The translations under genes were made by a program, and so were the position numbers. Shown here piece by piece: positions 37,919 through 39,984 of a stretch of DNA of 39,984 nt (position 1 is its first letter; each line of letters begins with the position of its first letter). A model generated the notes under the pieces. The model worked only from the letters and a program-made list of their open reading frames with translations. It ran no database searches and was not told the DNA's origin. Source of the stretch: Gemmatimonadaceae bacterium (GTDB lineage: Bacteria > Gemmatimonadota > Gemmatimonadetes > Gemmatimonadales > Gemmatimonadaceae); assembly GCA_024654005.1 (NCBI GenBank), contig JANLGX010000371.1, positions 1 through 39,984 of the forward strand, read 5' to 3'.

Positions 37919-38745
37919 AGCGCCGGTTCCCGCCTGCCGTTCTCGTCTCTCTCGCCGTGCACGTCGTGGTGGGAGCGGTGATCGTGCAGTCGCTGCTCGT
38001 GCCGACACGCTTCAGCTCGCTGTTCACGCGGGAACGGCGCGCGCCGGTCGTGGCCGAGCGAATCGGATTTCTGTCGCTTCCGCGCGGCACCGGGCCCGCC
38101 GTGGCGGGCCGCAGAGGCGGTGATGGCAGCCCGGCTACGGCCGCGCCGGCCCCGGCGCGGGTCGCGCCGACCGTGGTTCCTGACGGCATTCCTTCCGCTC
38201 CAGCGGTGGAAGCCACCGCGCCCGTGACGGGGACGGGACCGCTCGTGGGCGGCGGCGGTCCGACCCGCGGCGTTCGCCCGTCGTACACGGGACCGGAGGT
38301 GTGGGCGGAGCCCGGCAGGATACTCAGCGCGCCGCGCACCACCGCCGAGGTGATCGGTGACGCGATCCGGGCCGACGTCGGGCGGATCACCGACTCCGTG
38401 GTAGCGCTCGGACCGCGGCGCGACCCGACGGACTGGACCATCGAGCGCAACGGCCGGAAGTGGGGGATCGATCAGCGCGCGATCCGGCTGGGGCCGGTGT
38501 CGATTCCGACGGCGCTGCTCGCGCTGCTGCCGATCAACGCGCAGGCCAATCCGATCACTTCCCAGCGCGAGCGGCAGCTCAACTACATGCAGCGTGACAT
38601 CGCGTTTCACGCGCAGCGCGCGATCAACGAGAACGAGTTCAAGACCGCCGTGCGCAACCTCCGGCTGCGGAAGGAGCGCGAGCGCGCGCAACAAAAAGAG
38701 CGGGAGCCAGAGGCCCCCGCTCGAGACGAGTCCGAACAGGACTGA
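37915..38745 (+). CDS. Uncharacterised protein with TonB-like N-terminal anchor
   Basis: 276 residues from GTG 37915, sharing GTGA with the previous stop. The N-terminus has one membrane helix of TonB type (PPAVLVSLAVHVVVGAVIVQSLLV, about 6-29, with the His after SLAV typical of TonB). A Pro/Ala/Gly-rich segment (50-130), then a mixed region around YTGPEVWAEPGRIL, DWTIERNGRKWGID and IPTALLALLPINAQ, and a charged Arg/Glu helical tail (from about 215) follow. No TonB C-terminal domain or YP box. Function unknown; perhaps periplasmic. Confidence 0.75.
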   Translation: MKRRFPPAVLVSLAVHVVVGAVIVQSLLVPTRFSSLFTRERRAPVVAERIGFLSLPRGTGPAVAGRRGGDGSPATAAPAPARVAPTVVPDGIPSAPAVEATAPVTGTGPLVGGGGPTRGVRPSYTGPEVWAEPGRILSAPRTTAEVIGDAIRADVGRITDSVVALGPRRDPTDWTIERNGRKWGIDQRAIRLGPVSIPTALLALLPINAQANPITSQRERQLNYMQRDIAFHAQRAINENEFKTAVRNLRLRKERERAQQKEREPEAPARDESEQD

Positions 38746-38748
38746 TTG

Positions 38749-39399
38749 TTACGACGTGAGCGTCGCCCGCGGCATCGGCGGATTGTCGCAGAACGGCCGG
38801 AACACGCCGCACACTATTCCGAGCACGTGAAAATCGGCGCCCGGCTCCAGCACGATGTCCTTCTCGGAGATGTTCGCGGGCTGCAGCACCACTGATCCGT
38901 TCTTCCGCGTGTAAGTGCGGATCGTCGCGTCGTTTCCCATCCGCACGGCCACGATGTCGCGCTCCGCGGGCTTCCCCGACGGGTCGACGAGCAGGTAATC
39001 GCCGTCATTGATTCCGCGGCCGACCATCGCTTCGCCCTTCGCGCGCAGCATGAACGTGTCGTTGCTCGGCAGAAAGCGGCGGTCCACCGTGATGAACCCC
39101 TCGCGATTCTCCGGCGTGAGCGCGGGCTCGGTCGAGTTGATCTTGCCGTAGAACGGTACGGGCTGCGTGTTGATCGCGCCGGCGAAGCCAAGCAGGCGCA
39201 CGCCGCGCGAGCGCGCCGGATCCCGCTCGATGTATCCCTTTCGCGTCAGTGATTGCAGCAGGTCCGAGACCGTCTTGGTGGACTTGATCTTGAACCGCGC
39301 TCCGATGTCACGGATGCTCGGCTGGTACGTGTTTTCCGCCGTGAAGTCCAGCAGATACTGGTAGACGGAAGTCTCGAGATTGGTCAACGGTTCGGACAT
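38749..39399 (-). CDS. lexA: LexA-like repressor without a functional self-cleavage site
   Basis: 216 residues from ATG 39399 (AGGGAG 5 nt upstream). Residues 1-70 are a LexA winged helix: YLLDFTAENTYQPSIRDIGARF, STKTVSDLLQSLTRKGYIERD, SRGVRLLG. Residues about 80-205 are an S24/LexA fold: VPFYGKI, FMLRAKGEAMVGRGINDGDYLLV, DIVAVRMGNDATIRTY, LQPAN, VLGIVCGVFR. The cleavage site Ala-Gly is replaced by Ser89-Thr90, the catalytic Ser by Ala124 and the Lys by Arg161. It therefore should not cleave itself when RecA is activated (inference). It may act as an SOS repressor relieved another way or control other genes. It is convergent with the TonB-like gene, 3 bp apart. Confidence 0.85.
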   Translation of the reverse strand: MSEPLTNLETSVYQYLLDFTAENTYQPSIRDIGARFKIKSTKTVSDLLQSLTRKGYIERDPARSRGVRLLGFAGAINTQPVPFYGKINSTEPALTPENREGFITVDRRFLPSNDTFMLRAKGEAMVGRGINDGDYLLVDPSGKPAERDIVAVRMGNDATIRTYTRKNGSVVLQPANISEKDIVLEPGADFHVLGIVCGVFRPFCDNPPMPRATLTS

Positions 39400-39449
39400 G
39401 AAATCTCCCTGCGGTGGCGGCATCAGCGACGAGCGCGCCTCATCGGAGC

Positions 39450-39462
39450 CGGCAAACTGCCG
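39450..39462. promoter_or_regulatory. Perfect dyad CGGCA-AAC-TGCCG before lexA
   Basis: A 5-bp inverted repeat with a 3-nt spacer, 51 bp upstream of the lexA ATG and 31 bp after the gltX stop. It has no T-run. It may be an autoregulatory operator of the LexA-like repressor or a small hairpin after gltX. Confidence 0.3.
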
Positions 39463-39493
39463 ATAATCTGCATATGCCGTTGGCGCGGGTCAA

Positions 39494-39984
39494 CTATGGA
39501 GCGGCAAGTCTCGCTATTGCAGACTCCATGCGGGCCAGCGATTTCTCCCGTCCGAGCAGCAGCAACACGTCAAAAATGCCGGGGCTGACGCTCATGCCGG
39601 TGAGGGCGACGCGCATGGGCTGAAATATCCTACCCGCCGTCGTGCCCCGCTCGTCAGCGAGCGTACGCAGCGCGGTTTCCAGACTTCCTGTCGTCCATTC
39701 CGGCGTTGCGCTCAGCTTGTCGTGCGCGGCCTGGAGCAGCGTTGCCGCTTCCGCGGGGTCTTTCCACGCCTTCGCGGCCGCGTCGGAATCGTACGTGATC
39801 GTGTCCGACAGATATGGCGCGGCCTGCCGCACGATGTCGTGGATCGTGCGGGCGCGGACGCGCAGCAGCTGGAGCAGCGCGAGATATCGCTCGCCCCTCA
39901 GCTGCTCCGCGGTGGCGAGCCCAGCCGCGACGATGGCCGGCGTCACGCGCGGCTCCAGCTTTTCCAGCGGCATGGACGACAGAT
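39494..39984 (-). CDS. gltX: Glutamyl-tRNA synthetase, C-terminal part (cut by window)
   Basis: The frame is open to the window edge. It encodes the anticodon-binding helical region of class I glutamyl-tRNA synthetases: LSSMPLEKLEPRV, LLQLLRVRARTIHDIV, AAPYLSD, LRTLADERGTTAGRIFQPMRVALTGMSVSPGIFDVLLLLGREKSLARMESAI. The last stretch is the signature end of GltX. The catalytic domain with HIGH and KMSKS lies outside. The internal ATG at 39973 is not the start. Same strand as lexA. Confidence 0.93.
   Translation of the reverse strand, partial: LSSMPLEKLEPRVTPAIVAAGLATAEQLRGERYLALLQLLRVRARTIHDIVRQAAPYLSDTITYDSDAAAKAWKDPAEAATLLQAAHDKLSATPEWTTGSLETALRTLADERGTTAGRIFQPMRVALTGMSVSPGIFDVLLLLGREKSLARMESAIARLAAP

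Overview
The window is GC-rich bacterial DNA, densely packed and mostly transcribed from the minus strand. It codes for diderm features: lipoproteins, outer-membrane beta-barrels and SPOR-domain proteins. The mix of a large secreted protease-propeller-barrel protein, a K+-type membrane pyrophosphatase, LL-diaminopimelate-type aminotransferase, DUF2232 inside the rpsF operon and a TonB-like N-terminal protein suggests Gemmatimonadota. That assignment is inference; no 16S rRNA gene is present.

Layout. Positions 1-7354 (minus) form one unit: a propeller/SPOR lipoprotein, a membrane SPOR-like protein with a degenerate P-loop domain, smc and aroF (DAHP synthase, cut by the window edge). Positions 7453-13308 (minus) hold rpsF, rpsR, a DUF2232 membrane protein, rplI, rsfS and a 1067-residue secreted metalloprotease/propeller/barrel protein. 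Positions 13309-13961 contain no credible protein gene. This stretch holds the rpsF leader and, on the plus strand, a highly structured RNA ending in an intrinsic terminator just before an L,D-transpeptidase gene. Positions 13962-23763 are an accessory block: transpeptidase, hydrolase, SRPBCC protein, two ion-coupled transporters, a metallo-beta-lactamase-fold pseudoenzyme, a small lipoprotein, an outer-membrane protein and rocD. Positions 23791-33729 (minus) are largely housekeeping: pdxJ, an HPt-like protein, a flippase-like membrane protein, ispE, tRNA-Gln, prs, rplY, pth, hppA and ychF. A single plus-strand four-helix-bundle (IVP family) gene interrupts them. Positions 33776-39984 hold mce, trxA-rsmI, a FAH hydrolase, a DapL-like aminotransferase, a TonB-like protein, a LexA-like repressor and the end of gltX.

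What stands out: (1) the LexA-like repressor has lost the cleavage site and both catalytic residues of the self-cleavage domain; (2) six intergenic spaces are filled by long hairpins built from 7-bp units, several touching a stop codon on one side and a TTG start codon on the other; (3) a candidate undescribed leader RNA with a terminator and a competing antiterminator precedes the L,D-transpeptidase; (4) rsmI can only start at an AUA codon, placed 8 nt after a perfect Shine-Dalgarno and overlapping the trxA stop; (5) a secreted metallo-beta-lactamase-fold protein has lost every zinc ligand. No CRISPR array, insertion sequence, prophage or defence system was seen.
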